From Paraglaciecola sp. (GTDB taxonomy: Bacteria; Pseudomonadota; Gammaproteobacteria; Enterobacterales; Alteromonadaceae), in the NCBI GenBank assembly GCA_009993955.1, contig JAACSL010000016.1, positions 1 to 64,000 of the forward strand: 64,000 nt of DNA, read 5' to 3'. Below are positions 28,027 through 36,450 of this stretch, piece by piece. The notes under the pieces are model-generated. The model was not told where the DNA came from, ran no database searches, and was given only the letters and a program-made list of their open reading frames with translations. The translations under genes and the position numbers were made by a program. Position 1 is the first letter of the stretch. The number at the start of each line of letters is the position of its first letter.

Positions 28027-30345
28027 TTAGCGTTTTTTGGCTTTAGCAAAGGCTTCAGCAAAAGCATTGCCCATTAAAGGATTTGCCGTTGTTTGCGCTT
28101 TGTGCTGCGCTGACGTTTTATTGTGCATTGGCTTTTTAGTGTTTTCTTTTGACTGAGAACTGGGCGCAGATGCAGGCGCTGTATCGTTGAGGCGCATCGT
28201 AAACGAGACACGTTTTCTGGCTACGTCAACCTCCATCACTTTCACTTTAACGATATCTCCGGCTTTGACAATTTCCCGAGGATCGCTTATGAACTTGTCC
28301 GTCATCGCGCTAATATGCACTAAGCCATCTTGATGCACACCCACGTCAACAAAGGCACCAAAGTTCGCCACATTACTCACTACTCCCTCGAGAATCATGC
28401 CAATTTTTAAATCGCTTAGCTCGTGTACGTCTTCATTAAAATTAGCGGTTTTAAATTCTGGGCGTGGGTCTCGCCCAGGTTTATGCAATTCATTGATAAT
28501 GTCGGTGATGGTCGGCAGACCAAATTGCTCGGTCACAAAGTCACTCGCTTGCAGATTTTTCAACACATCACTATTGCCAACGATATCATTGACGGCCACC
28601 GCTGTGCTTTTTACGATACTTTGCACAACAGGATAAGCTTCTGGATGGACAGCCGACGCATCAAGAGGGTCTGAGCCATTCATGATGCGCAAAAATCCGG
28701 CAGCTTGTTCGTAAGCTTTGGGGCCAAGGCGCTCTACGTCTAGGAGGTTTTTGCGCGATTTAAATGCACCATTACGATCTCGAAACTGCACAATATTATT
28801 CGCTAAGGTGCGATTGAGTCCTGAAACATGACTCAATAGGGCGGAGGACGCCGTATTTACATCAACACCGACGGCGTTAACACAGTCTTCGATGACCGCA
28901 TTCAGTGACTTACCTAGGTTACTTTGACTCACATCATGTTGATATTGACCAACACCAATCGCTTTAGGCTCGATTTTCACCAATTCAGCAAGGGGATCCT
29001 GCAGGCGTCGTGCAATTGAGACGGCGCCGCGCAAAGATACATCCATATCAGGCAGTTCATCTGATGCTAACTCCGATGCAGAATACACAGATGCCCCAGC
29101 CTCACTCACTACCATCTTACTCAACTTCAGCTCAGGATGGACTTTCATTAACTCGGTAACTAATTTATCGGTTTCCCGCGAACCCGTGCCATTGCCAATA
29201 CTGATTAACTGTACTTTGTGTTGCATCGACAAACTGGCTAAAGTGCGTAAGGATTTGTCCCATTGATTTTGTGGAACATGAGGGAAAATTGTACTGGTTG
29301 TCAGCACTTTGCCGGTGCCATCAACAATCGCTACTTTTACACCCGTGCGCAAACCGGGATCGAGGCCCATGGTAATTTTCGGGCCTGCCGGTGCAGCCAT
29401 AAGCAAATCACCCAAGTTTTTGGCGAATACGGTAATGGCATCTTGTTCGGCTTTTTCACGTAAGGTGCCAAACAACTCGGTTTCCATATGTAACAGAATT
29501 TTGATGCGCCATGTCCACTGAACAACCGAGCCCAACCAGTTATCCGCTGCTTTAGCACCTAAATTTAAGCCAAGATGTTCAGCAATAATGTGTTCACAGT
29601 GAGAACTACGAATACTCTCATCTTGCTGCGGATCTGCATCCATACTGACTTGCAGAATACCTTCATTCCTGCCTCTGAACATGGCCAAAGCACGATGTGA
29701 GGGGGTGGTCATTAACAACTCTGAATGGGAAAAATAATCGCTGTATTTACTCGCCTCAGATTCTTTGCCAGGCACAACTTGGCTTTTAATGTGGGCATTT
29801 TTTGTCAAATATTGACGAATCTTCTGCAACAAGACGGCATCTTCAGCAAAACGCTCCATGAGTATATATTTTGCGCCTTCCAAGGCAGCTTTAGTGTCAG
29901 CAATGCCTGCGCTTGCATTGATAAAACCCTGTGCGGTTGTTTCAGGGTCGAGATCACGTTGGGCAAAGAGTTGGTCAGCCAGTGGTTCTAAACCTGCTTC
30001 AATGGCCATTTGTCCTTTGGTACGACGCTTGGGTTTGAAGGGCAAATATATGTCTTCGAGTTCGGTTTTGTTGGCGACAACTTGCAGACTTTTCAGTAAT
30101 TCAGGAGTGAGTTTGCCTTGTTCCTGAATAGATTTAATGATCACTGCTCGGCGATCTTCAAGTTCCCTTAAATACGATAAACGTTGTTCCAAGGCTCGTA
30201 ATTGGATGTCATCTAAGCCAGAGGTAGCCTCTTTACGATAGCGCGCAATAAAAGGTACTGTGGCACCATCGTCAAGTAGTTGCACAGCCGCTTTTACTTG
30301 CATAGCTTGAACATTCAGTTCCTGCGCGATTTTTTCAATAATCAT
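28027..30345 (-). CDS. tex: Tex family RNA-binding transcription accessory protein
   Basis: 772 residues (E. coli YhgF has 773). Order: N-terminal helical region, YqgF/RNase H-like domain ([20 protein letters not shown] near residue 330), helix-hairpin-helix modules ([20 protein letters not shown]) and a C-terminal S1 RNA-binding domain ([20 protein letters not shown]). A Ser/Lys-rich tail follows. It acts on transcription/translation-associated RNA. It is divergent from greB, as in E. coli. Confidence 0.97.
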   Translation of the reverse strand: MIIEKIAQELNVQAMQVKAAVQLLDDGATVPFIARYRKEATSGLDDIQLRALEQRLSYLRELEDRRAVIIKSIQEQGKLTPELLKSLQVVANKTELEDIYLPFKPKRRTKGQMAIEAGLEPLADQLFAQRDLDPETTAQGFINASAGIADTKAALEGAKYILMERFAEDAVLLQKIRQYLTKNAHIKSQVVPGKESEASKYSDYFSHSELLMTTPSHRALAMFRGRNEGILQVSMDADPQQDESIRSSHCEHIIAEHLGLNLGAKAADNWLGSVVQWTWRIKILLHMETELFGTLREKAEQDAITVFAKNLGDLLMAAPAGPKITMGLDPGLRTGVKVAIVDGTGKVLTTSTIFPHVPQNQWDKSLRTLASLSMQHKVQLISIGNGTGSRETDKLVTELMKVHPELKLSKMVVSEAGASVYSASELASDELPDMDVSLRGAVSIARRLQDPLAELVKIEPKAIGVGQYQHDVSQSNLGKSLNAVIEDCVNAVGVDVNTASSALLSHVSGLNRTLANNIVQFRDRNGAFKSRKNLLDVERLGPKAYEQAAGFLRIMNGSDPLDASAVHPEAYPVVQSIVKSTAVAVNDIVGNSDVLKNLQASDFVTEQFGLPTITDIINELHKPGRDPRPEFKTANFNEDVHELSDLKIGMILEGVVSNVANFGAFVDVGVHQDGLVHISAMTDKFISDPREIVKAGDIVKVKVMEVDVARKRVSFTMRLNDTAPASAPSSQSKENTKKPMHNKTSAQHKAQTTANPLMGNAFAEAFAKAKKR

Positions 30346-30461
30346 ATAAAAACCTTAAAATTTACCAACTCTGTATATAGGGATGCCAAGCATGAATTAC
30401 CAGCATTCACGCAAGAAAAATGGCAAAATTTAGCGAATCACAATAATAACGAAAACACACC

Positions 30462-30962
30462 ATGCAACCAGTGAATAAAAAAACCAATTACATCACCCGT
30501 GATGGGTGGGAAAAGTTAGAGAGAGAATTGCGTTTTTTATGGAAGGAAGAGCGCCCAAGAGTCACTCAGGCCGTGTCTGAAGCCGCGGCTATGGGGGACC
30601 GATCAGAAAATGCGGAATACATTTACGGCAAACGTCGTCTGCGTGAAATAGATAGACGTGTGCGATTTTTAAGTAAGCGCATGGATGAATTAAAGGTGGT
30701 ATATCCGTCACCACAGCAGGAGGGTAAGGTGTTTTTTGGCGCGTGGGTGGAACTCAGCGATGAAGACGACAATATCACGTTATATCAGCTTGTTGGACCA
30801 GATGAATTTGAATTGCGCGAAAATAAGATCAGTATTGATTCCCCCCTCGCTCGGGCTTTGCTGGGCAAACAAGTGGATGATGAAATTCGCGTGAAAACAC
30901 CAAGTGGAATTAAAAACTATTTTATTAGTGCTATTTATTACAAAAAAAAGACAGTGGAATAA
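30462..30962 (+). CDS. greB: transcription elongation factor GreB
   Basis: 166 residues. It stimulates transcript cleavage by backtracked RNA polymerase. The N-terminal coiled coil carries the tip acidic pair region SEAAAMGDRSENAEYIYGKR, and the C-terminal FKBP-like domain includes SIDSPLARALLGKQVDDEI. The GreB-specific feature of a longer basic patch (KRRLREIDRRVRFLSKR) is present. It is divergent from tex with a 116-bp spacer. Confidence 0.96.
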   Translation: MQPVNKKTNYITRDGWEKLERELRFLWKEERPRVTQAVSEAAAMGDRSENAEYIYGKRRLREIDRRVRFLSKRMDELKVVYPSPQQEGKVFFGAWVELSDEDDNITLYQLVGPDEFELRENKISIDSPLARALLGKQVDDEIRVKTPSGIKNYFISAIYYKKKTVE

Positions 30963-31190
30963 TCCCAAACTCTGCAACTTGAACTACTCTTAGAAGTAAT
31001 CAAAACATAAGACAACTTTCGCTGAATTGTGTTTTGACTGGGCTGGAGTTTTGCGAGATTGCCAGCAAAACATTCCAATCAATTTAACTTTATTTATAGA
31101 ATTCACCTGCAAACCACTGGCAATATTTTTAATTACTTTTCAAGAGGTTAGTTTAATCGTTGTTGGTAAATCGTGGTAAAAAATGCAAAT

Positions 31191-31319
31191 TTATACCCAG
31201 TTTAGTCTGGGCTAATCGGCCCTTTTGAAGGGCAACAGTACGAAGGAATAAGGTTCAGCATGGAGAATCGCTGACTATTCAAAAAATTAAAAAAGCCGAA
31301 CTCAGTGTTCGGCTTTTTT
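31191..31319 (+). ncRNA. candidate small RNA upstream of a strong terminator
   Basis: Three stem-loops occur in order on the plus strand: CCCAG/CTGGG (31196-31211), GCCCTT/AAGGGC with a three-base loop (31219-31233), and the terminator GCCGAAC/GTTCGGC with T6 (31295-31319). greB ends 230 bp upstream, far for its terminator, so an independent transcript is plausible. A weak TTGTTG is seen around 31160 but no clear -10. The case rests on structure and position alone. Confidence 0.3.
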
Positions 31320-31320
31320 A
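31289..31320. terminator. bidirectional intrinsic terminator downstream of fkpA
   Basis: Stem GCCGAAC/GTTCGGC, five-base loop TCAGT, flanked by A6 on the left and T6 on the right, so it works on both strands. It lies 64 bp past the fkpA stop. Confidence 0.9.
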
Positions 31321-31383
31321 TGGCTGGTTAGCCACGACGTTTTTTATCGAATAACTTTACAATCAGCACTCTTAGCTGGGCAG

Positions 31384-32133
31384 TTATTCCGTCGCAGCGG
31401 GCATTACATCCAACAACTCTACTTCAAAAACAAGGGTTGAGTTGCTGGTGATAGCACCAGTGCTTCTTGCACCATAGGCTAAGTTAGATGGGATAAAGAA
31501 TTTAAATTTTGAACCCACATTCATCAATTGCACACCTTCAGTCCAACCGCTGATCACTCGGCTTAATGGGAAGGTCGCGGGTTCATTGCGGGCATAAGAA
31601 GAATCGAATTCTGTGCCGTCTAATAAGGTGCCACGGTAGTGAACTTGGACGGTATCTTCTGCCTTGGGCATGGCGCCTTCACCTTTGGTGATAACTTCGT
31701 ACTGCAAACCTGAGGCAGTCACGGTTACACCCTCACGTTTAGCATTTTCAGCTAAAAATGCTTCACCGGCAGCTAAATTAGCCGCACCTACTTCAGCATC
31801 TTTGGCTTGTTGTTTTTCTCTAATTGACGCTTCAATCGCTTGAGTCAAGGTCTGCATTTCTTGCATGTCCATTTGCGACTGGCCACTCACCGCTGCGATA
31901 AACGCCTTAGCAATAATAGTTTTATCGTATTCCACACCCAAGTTCTGCTGGACCGCTATTTTGCTTTCGATAAATTGACCCATGCTAGCACCCATGGCAT
32001 AAGCTTGTTTTTCAGCATCAGTGCTTAAGGTCAAGGGTTCGACTTTCATGATATCAACTGGCTCTGGGACAGGTTGACAGGCACTTAGGCCAACAGCCGA
32101 ACTGATTAAGATAGCGATTAACGCCTTTTTCAT
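31384..32133 (-). CDS. fkpA: FKBP-type peptidyl-prolyl isomerase FkpA-like lipoprotein
   Basis: 249 residues. The signal peptide ends in the lipobox LSAC, so it is probably lipidated; E. coli FkpA is soluble. The N-terminal helical dimerisation domain (about 35-130) is followed by the FKBP domain (about 140-249) with VQVHYRGTLLDGTEFDSSY, ISGWTEGVQLM and IPSNLAYGA. It assists folding of envelope proteins. In E. coli fkpA is divergent from slyX; here a WD40 lipoprotein gene lies between them. Confidence 0.94.
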   Translation of the reverse strand: MKKALIAILISSAVGLSACQPVPEPVDIMKVEPLTLSTDAEKQAYAMGASMGQFIESKIAVQQNLGVEYDKTIIAKAFIAAVSGQSQMDMQEMQTLTQAIEASIREKQQAKDAEVGAANLAAGEAFLAENAKREGVTVTASGLQYEVITKGEGAMPKAEDTVQVHYRGTLLDGTEFDSSYARNEPATFPLSRVISGWTEGVQLMNVGSKFKFFIPSNLAYGARSTGAITSNSTLVFEVELLDVMPAATE

Positions 32134-32236
32134 TATAATTCTCCAACAATTGTGCGGGTTTGATTAATTCGAGCGAACTAACAGCGTGGTAAAAACGCCT
32201 AGTCTAAACGTAGCCACGCCAAAGAGAAACCTATTG

Positions 32237-33232
32237 ATGCGTAAACTAAGGGCAATCCCCTGTAATTTTTTTATTCTGCTCAGCTTAGCCTTGTTAAGCG
32301 CATGTGGCGGTGGTTCTGATACAGCCTTACAAAGTTACCGACATGCTGAGCAAGGTGCTTATGCGGCAAGTATTTCGGCAGACGCTACTATTGCTGTTGT
32401 ATCGAGTGTGACCAATGGCATCACGGTTTGGGAGTTGGACACCAATACCAAACGCTACGTGTGGCAGCATCAGGGCGATGGCAGCAATCTGGTGGTCAAT
32501 ATTCATATTGCCTTTGACAACAGTTACGTGGTGACTTCCGATCGTGAAGCGTTTGCACTGTGGAACCTTAACACCGGCGAGCCTGAAGGTTTCTGGCGCA
32601 TCGATGAATCCACTATTCGAGATATAGCCGTTGCCAATCAAGGGCGCGGTATTTTAGTGGGGCGTAGCAGTGGTCAGGTCATGTTTTTTGAACCACAAAG
32701 CGGACGACGTTTAGAGTTTTTAGGCCACACTGAAAAAATTAATAGCATAGATTTATCACCAAACGGTTTTTATGCCCTTAGCGGAGGCAATGACTATGTG
32801 GCCTATCTATGGGACACCCGCAGTGGGCAGGTCCTATATAAATTTGATCACAGCAGCAGAGTAACCAAGGTCGCGTTGGATGACGCCGGTCGTTATGCTT
32901 TTACTGCAGATAGCAAACGTGAAGCACGCATTTGGGATCTTACGACAGGTAAAGAAGTGAGTAATCTAAACTACCTTGAGAGGCAGAAGATATTCAGCAC
33001 AGCTGTGTTTTCAAGCGATGGTAAGTATTTGCTAACAGGTAGCCCCGCCAAGCGTTTAAACCTATGGGATGTCGAAAGTGGTAATGAAGTAGGCGAATGG
33101 CGTGTGGCGCCACGCGAAGGTACCAAGCCACAAACAGCGGTGGTTTACGCGGTGGGTTTTAGAGCTGATCAACACCTTGTGTCTGAGAGCAGTAGTGGTT
33201 TAGCAGAATTCTGGCATTACCAGACAAATTAG
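32237..33232 (+). CDS. WD40-repeat lipoprotein
   Basis: 331 residues from ATG 32237. This start gives a clean lipoprotein signal (MRKLRAIPCNFFILLSLALL, then SACGGG); an upstream in-frame GTG at 32186 would place 17 polar residues before it. The mature part is a beta-propeller of WD40-like repeats: blocks ending ITVWELD, FALWNLNTG, AYLWDTRSG, ARIWDLTTG and LNLWDVESG are spaced about 40 residues apart. It is probably a periplasmic protein-interaction scaffold. slyX follows after 8 bp. I do not know a characterised counterpart. Confidence 0.85.
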   Translation: MRKLRAIPCNFFILLSLALLSACGGGSDTALQSYRHAEQGAYAASISADATIAVVSSVTNGITVWELDTNTKRYVWQHQGDGSNLVVNIHIAFDNSYVVTSDREAFALWNLNTGEPEGFWRIDESTIRDIAVANQGRGILVGRSSGQVMFFEPQSGRRLEFLGHTEKINSIDLSPNGFYALSGGNDYVAYLWDTRSGQVLYKFDHSSRVTKVALDDAGRYAFTADSKREARIWDLTTGKEVSNLNYLERQKIFSTAVFSSDGKYLLTGSPAKRLNLWDVESGNEVGEWRVAPREGTKPQTAVVYAVGFRADQHLVSESSSGLAEFWHYQTN

Positions 33233-33240
33233 GGGTGACT

Positions 33241-33453
33241 ATGCAGCAAATTGCGGCGGATATTGAACAACTTCAAATGAAAGTAGCCTTTCAGGAAGAT
33301 ACCATAGAAAGCCTAAATCAGGCCTTGATTGAGCAGCAAAAGCAATTAGAGGAATTACAATTTTCCATGCGTCAGTTGGCCAACAAGTTGCGGGCAATTG
33401 AACCGAGCCATCTGGCCCCAGAGCACGAAGAAACCCCTCCTCCACATTATTAA
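33241..33453 (+). CDS. slyX: SlyX family protein
   Basis: 70 residues, a coiled coil (about 3-55: IEQLQMKVAFQEDTIESLNQ) ending in the family's PPHY tail. The function is unknown. The start ATG 33241 is supported by AGGGG six bases upstream; a GTG at 33235 is in frame. It lies close to fkpA as in E. coli, though with one gene between. Confidence 0.93.
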   Translation: MQQIAADIEQLQMKVAFQEDTIESLNQALIEQQKQLEELQFSMRQLANKLRAIEPSHLAPEHEETPPPHY

Positions 33454-33470
33454 AGGATTGCTTTCCCCAC

Positions 33471-34409
33471 ATGTTAATGCAATCCATCGGTTTTGCACTG
33501 AGTGCCACCTTACCTGTCAGTATCATTATTTTACTGGGGGTTGTGCTTAAATATAAAACCTGGATCACCGATGAATTTGCCCTAATTGGCTCTCGTTTAG
33601 TGTTTAACTTAACCTTGCCTGCCCTTCTATTTGTCAACATCGTTAATACAACATTGACCAGTGCTATGCCCGTAAAGCTTATCTTGGTTGCACTACTTAT
33701 CATGACCTTAGCTTTTATTGTCACCCATTACTTGGCCTATGCTATTCCACGACAAGACGCTAGGGGAGCGTTTGTTCAAGGCACGTGTCGCGGCAATATG
33801 GCGATTATTGGTCTAGCGTTAGCGGCCAATGCTTTTGATGCGCAGGGTTTGGGTTTGGCATCTATTTATCTTGCGGCATTGGTGATTCCAGGAAACGTTT
33901 ATTCCATTGTGACCTTATACCTGCATCAAGCCACAGCGCCGAGTTTGCAAACTATTGCACGCAGTGTAGTAACGAATCCCTTAGCCATTGCCATCATGGT
34001 CGCCGTAACCTGCAAAGTATTAAATCTAAGCATCCCTGCAGTGTTAATGGAGACCGGCCAACACTTGGCTAAAATGACCTTACCGCTGGCTTTAATTTGT
34101 GTGGGTGCATCCATCAGATGGCATGAATTTAAGGCATCACGTCTATTGTATATCGCCATCTTTGGCAAAATAGTATTACTGCCTCTCATTGCCACTTTGC
34201 TGGGCTTTGCCTTTGGTTTGCGAGATACAGCCCTTGGCATACTTTTTGTGATGATGGCAGCCCCCACTGCCGCAGCGGCTTATCCCATGATCCGTAGTAT
34301 CGGTGGAGATTATCATCTCACTGCTGCCATCATTGCCGGCAGTACCTTATTTTCTATAATAAGCAGTACTTTTGGTCTATTTTTGTTGCATTATTTGCGA
34401 TGGGTGTAA
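33471..34409 (+). CDS. AEC family (auxin efflux carrier-like) transporter
   Basis: 312 residues with about ten hydrophobic segments. The N-terminal LPVSIIILLGVVLKYKTWIT and LVFNLTLPALLFVNI are typical of AEC permeases. The C-terminal half repeats the motif: MTLPLALICVGASI and MMAAPTAAAAYPM. Bacterial members export or import organic anions such as malate; the substrate here is unknown. It is convergent with the large envelope operon to the right. Confidence 0.88.
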   Translation: MLMQSIGFALSATLPVSIIILLGVVLKYKTWITDEFALIGSRLVFNLTLPALLFVNIVNTTLTSAMPVKLILVALLIMTLAFIVTHYLAYAIPRQDARGAFVQGTCRGNMAIIGLALAANAFDAQGLGLASIYLAALVIPGNVYSIVTLYLHQATAPSLQTIARSVVTNPLAIAIMVAVTCKVLNLSIPAVLMETGQHLAKMTLPLALICVGASIRWHEFKASRLLYIAIFGKIVLLPLIATLLGFAFGLRDTALGILFVMMAAPTAAAAYPMIRSIGGDYHLTAAIIAGSTLFSIISSTFGLFLLHYLRWV

Positions 34410-34425
34410 TGCCCGCTAGTTTGAC

Positions 34426-36450
34426 TTAAACAACGGGGCGCTTCTGTTCTAACCATAACAAACTGCAACTAAGCAGCAATGCTAACCACCACCAAAGTTG
34501 ATTGAGTGCAATAAATACAGGTTGTGTCTCAGCAAAGCTTGAGTTGGTATTCTGCCCAACTTGCCGTTCACTGGCAGTCATAGCACTACGTTGTTGCCAT
34601 GCTTGCCATGCTGAAGGTGCATAAACGTAACGGAACTGCTCATCAATCAACTGCCCAGATTCCTTGTCCCTTAAGCTGAATTTATGCCACCCAGCCTGAT
34701 GTGGCCAGAGGGTCGTACAACGTTTATGACTTTGCAGTGCATCATCGCTTAGCCATATTTGCAGTGCAGAGCTAGACAAACTGCTGGTGTGCCAAGCCTC
34801 AATCTGACCACTAGTTAAAGCACAAAGGCGCTGTGAATGGCCGGTAATATCCAAACTGTTTTGCTCGGCCTTCAACCAATATCCCAGGCCTTGGTAAGGC
34901 ACTAATGCAGCCAAGATGGTTTGCCAGTAGTGACTGTAAAGACTGCTATAGCCGCTGGTATGCCACTGATAGCTGTGATTAATTATGCTGATGCCGACTT
35001 TGCCCAAACCCATTCCTTTGACAGCCACTAAGGGTGTTTGTTGAGAAGAACTAACCACAACGTCAAGAGGTTCTGCACCGAGGGTTAATGCCCCGCTGGG
35101 TAAGGTTGGTGTTAAGGTAATTTGGCTTATTCCCGATTGGGTAGATGGAGTATTTTTGTGAGCCGTGGCGGCAACGGTTTCACTGTCTGCCCAAGTGGCC
35201 ACTAATGCTTGGTCTAGTTGATTGGCGGTTTGTTCAGCTAAGGTAAAGGTGTCTAGCAGTTCTTTCAGTGCGGTAGGTAGTTTGGCCGGCAACAAACTCT
35301 CATCAGCCACAATCAACAAACCTAAACCTCGTTTCACCGCGTCTAGCAGTATCGAAATATGGTCTGCACTAAGGGCCGTTAAGGCTCGGCCATCTAGTAA
35401 GATAAGATCAGTGTTTTCCAGGTCGGCGACATCGCTAGGAGGCCATTGACGGGAGCTAAGCCCGTCGCGTTGATTAAACAGCTGGCGCTTTAAGGCATGT
35501 TTGCTGATTGAGCTTATCACCTCAACCTCAGCACCCGACTGAGACAACCAATCTTTCAGTTGCCGCGTTTCAAAGGAAGGGGCGGATTGCACGATCAACA
35601 CAGATTCAATTTTACTTTCGCCCACATCCACGGCTAGCCATTCACTTATCGTCTCTTCTGCGGGCTCGCTAGTGTTAATTTGCATGCTGAGTTGGTACAA
35701 CCATTGGCCACTTGCCGAAACCTGTGTAGCTAAGGCGAAATGCTCGCCGTTTTTAACGGTTGTGCTATCCACCACCTGACCCATTGGATCATGCAAATTT
35801 ACTCGCCAACGCTCGGTGGGACTTGAATTACCCACACTATCCTTGGCCAGATGCAGTGTTGCGCTGACGCGCATTATTTGCCCGGGCACTCGTTGCCTAG
35901 GCCAGTGAATATCTACTAAGCCGGTCTGTGTCTGTGCGGCAACAAAATGTACAATTAAGTCAGGGCGCTGTTGTTTTATGTTTTGCCATTGCTCAGCAGA
36001 CAAACCATAACCAAGTACCCACAATTCTTGCACGGTGGGTAGCCAATCTAACAGTTGCTCGGGTGTGAAAATTGGCCGTATGGCCGTAAACCGTTGGGCT
36101 AGTTCAGGTATGTTTTGCCATGTGTCAACGAGGGAAAATGCGGCAGTATCATCTTGCAAAGCCTGAAACTCCTCGCTTAGTGCAGACGTATTGACATGCG
36201 ACGTGCCCGGAGAAAATAAAATCGCACTGTGGATCTTATTGTGCGGGTATTGAATGTCGAACAATAGGCCACACAAACTGACAAGGGCGATGGTATTTAG
36301 CAGGTATACACCGAGTAATCGCCCAAGGTTAGTTGGCCCAAGGCGCTTTGTTGCCCAGACCAGGCTAACACTGTAGCTGACGATGAGAGCAGCAACGCAA
36401 AAGACTAAGACGGCCTCAGGCAAATCCTGCCATAACATCACAACTTTCAT
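34426..36450 (-). CDS. membrane protein with glutamine amidotransferase-like domain, last gene of the MoxR cluster
   Basis: 674 residues. Two N-terminal membrane helices (about 12-32 and 45-68) are followed by a large periplasmic part and one C-terminal helix (LNQLWWWLALLLSCSLLWL). The middle region, DLENTDLILLDGRALTALSA followed by LLDAVKRGLGLLIVAD, resembles a class I GATase-like fold without a visible catalytic Cys. This architecture occurs with BatA/DUF4175/DUF58 genes. Its ATG overlaps the stop of the preceding gene (ATGA, 36447-36450), so translation is probably coupled. No enzymatic function can be assigned. Confidence 0.78.
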   Translation of the reverse strand: MKVVMLWQDLPEAVLVFCVAALIVSYSVSLVWATKRLGPTNLGRLLGVYLLNTIALVSLCGLLFDIQYPHNKIHSAILFSPGTSHVNTSALSEEFQALQDDTAAFSLVDTWQNIPELAQRFTAIRPIFTPEQLLDWLPTVQELWVLGYGLSAEQWQNIKQQRPDLIVHFVAAQTQTGLVDIHWPRQRVPGQIMRVSATLHLAKDSVGNSSPTERWRVNLHDPMGQVVDSTTVKNGEHFALATQVSASGQWLYQLSMQINTSEPAEETISEWLAVDVGESKIESVLIVQSAPSFETRQLKDWLSQSGAEVEVISSISKHALKRQLFNQRDGLSSRQWPPSDVADLENTDLILLDGRALTALSADHISILLDAVKRGLGLLIVADESLLPAKLPTALKELLDTFTLAEQTANQLDQALVATWADSETVAATAHKNTPSTQSGISQITLTPTLPSGALTLGAEPLDVVVSSSQQTPLVAVKGMGLGKVGISIINHSYQWHTSGYSSLYSHYWQTILAALVPYQGLGYWLKAEQNSLDITGHSQRLCALTSGQIEAWHTSSLSSSALQIWLSDDALQSHKRCTTLWPHQAGWHKFSLRDKESGQLIDEQFRYVYAPSAWQAWQQRSAMTASERQVGQNTNSSFAETQPVFIALNQLWWWLALLLSCSLLWLEQKRPVV

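Larger units (their letters stand above)
30963..31383. other. 421-bp greB-fkpA intergenic region
   Basis: No credible protein gene. The left half is AT-rich without visible structure. The right half holds two short hairpins and a strong terminator (31191-31319), described separately as a candidate small RNA and the terminator of fkpA. Confidence 0.7.
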
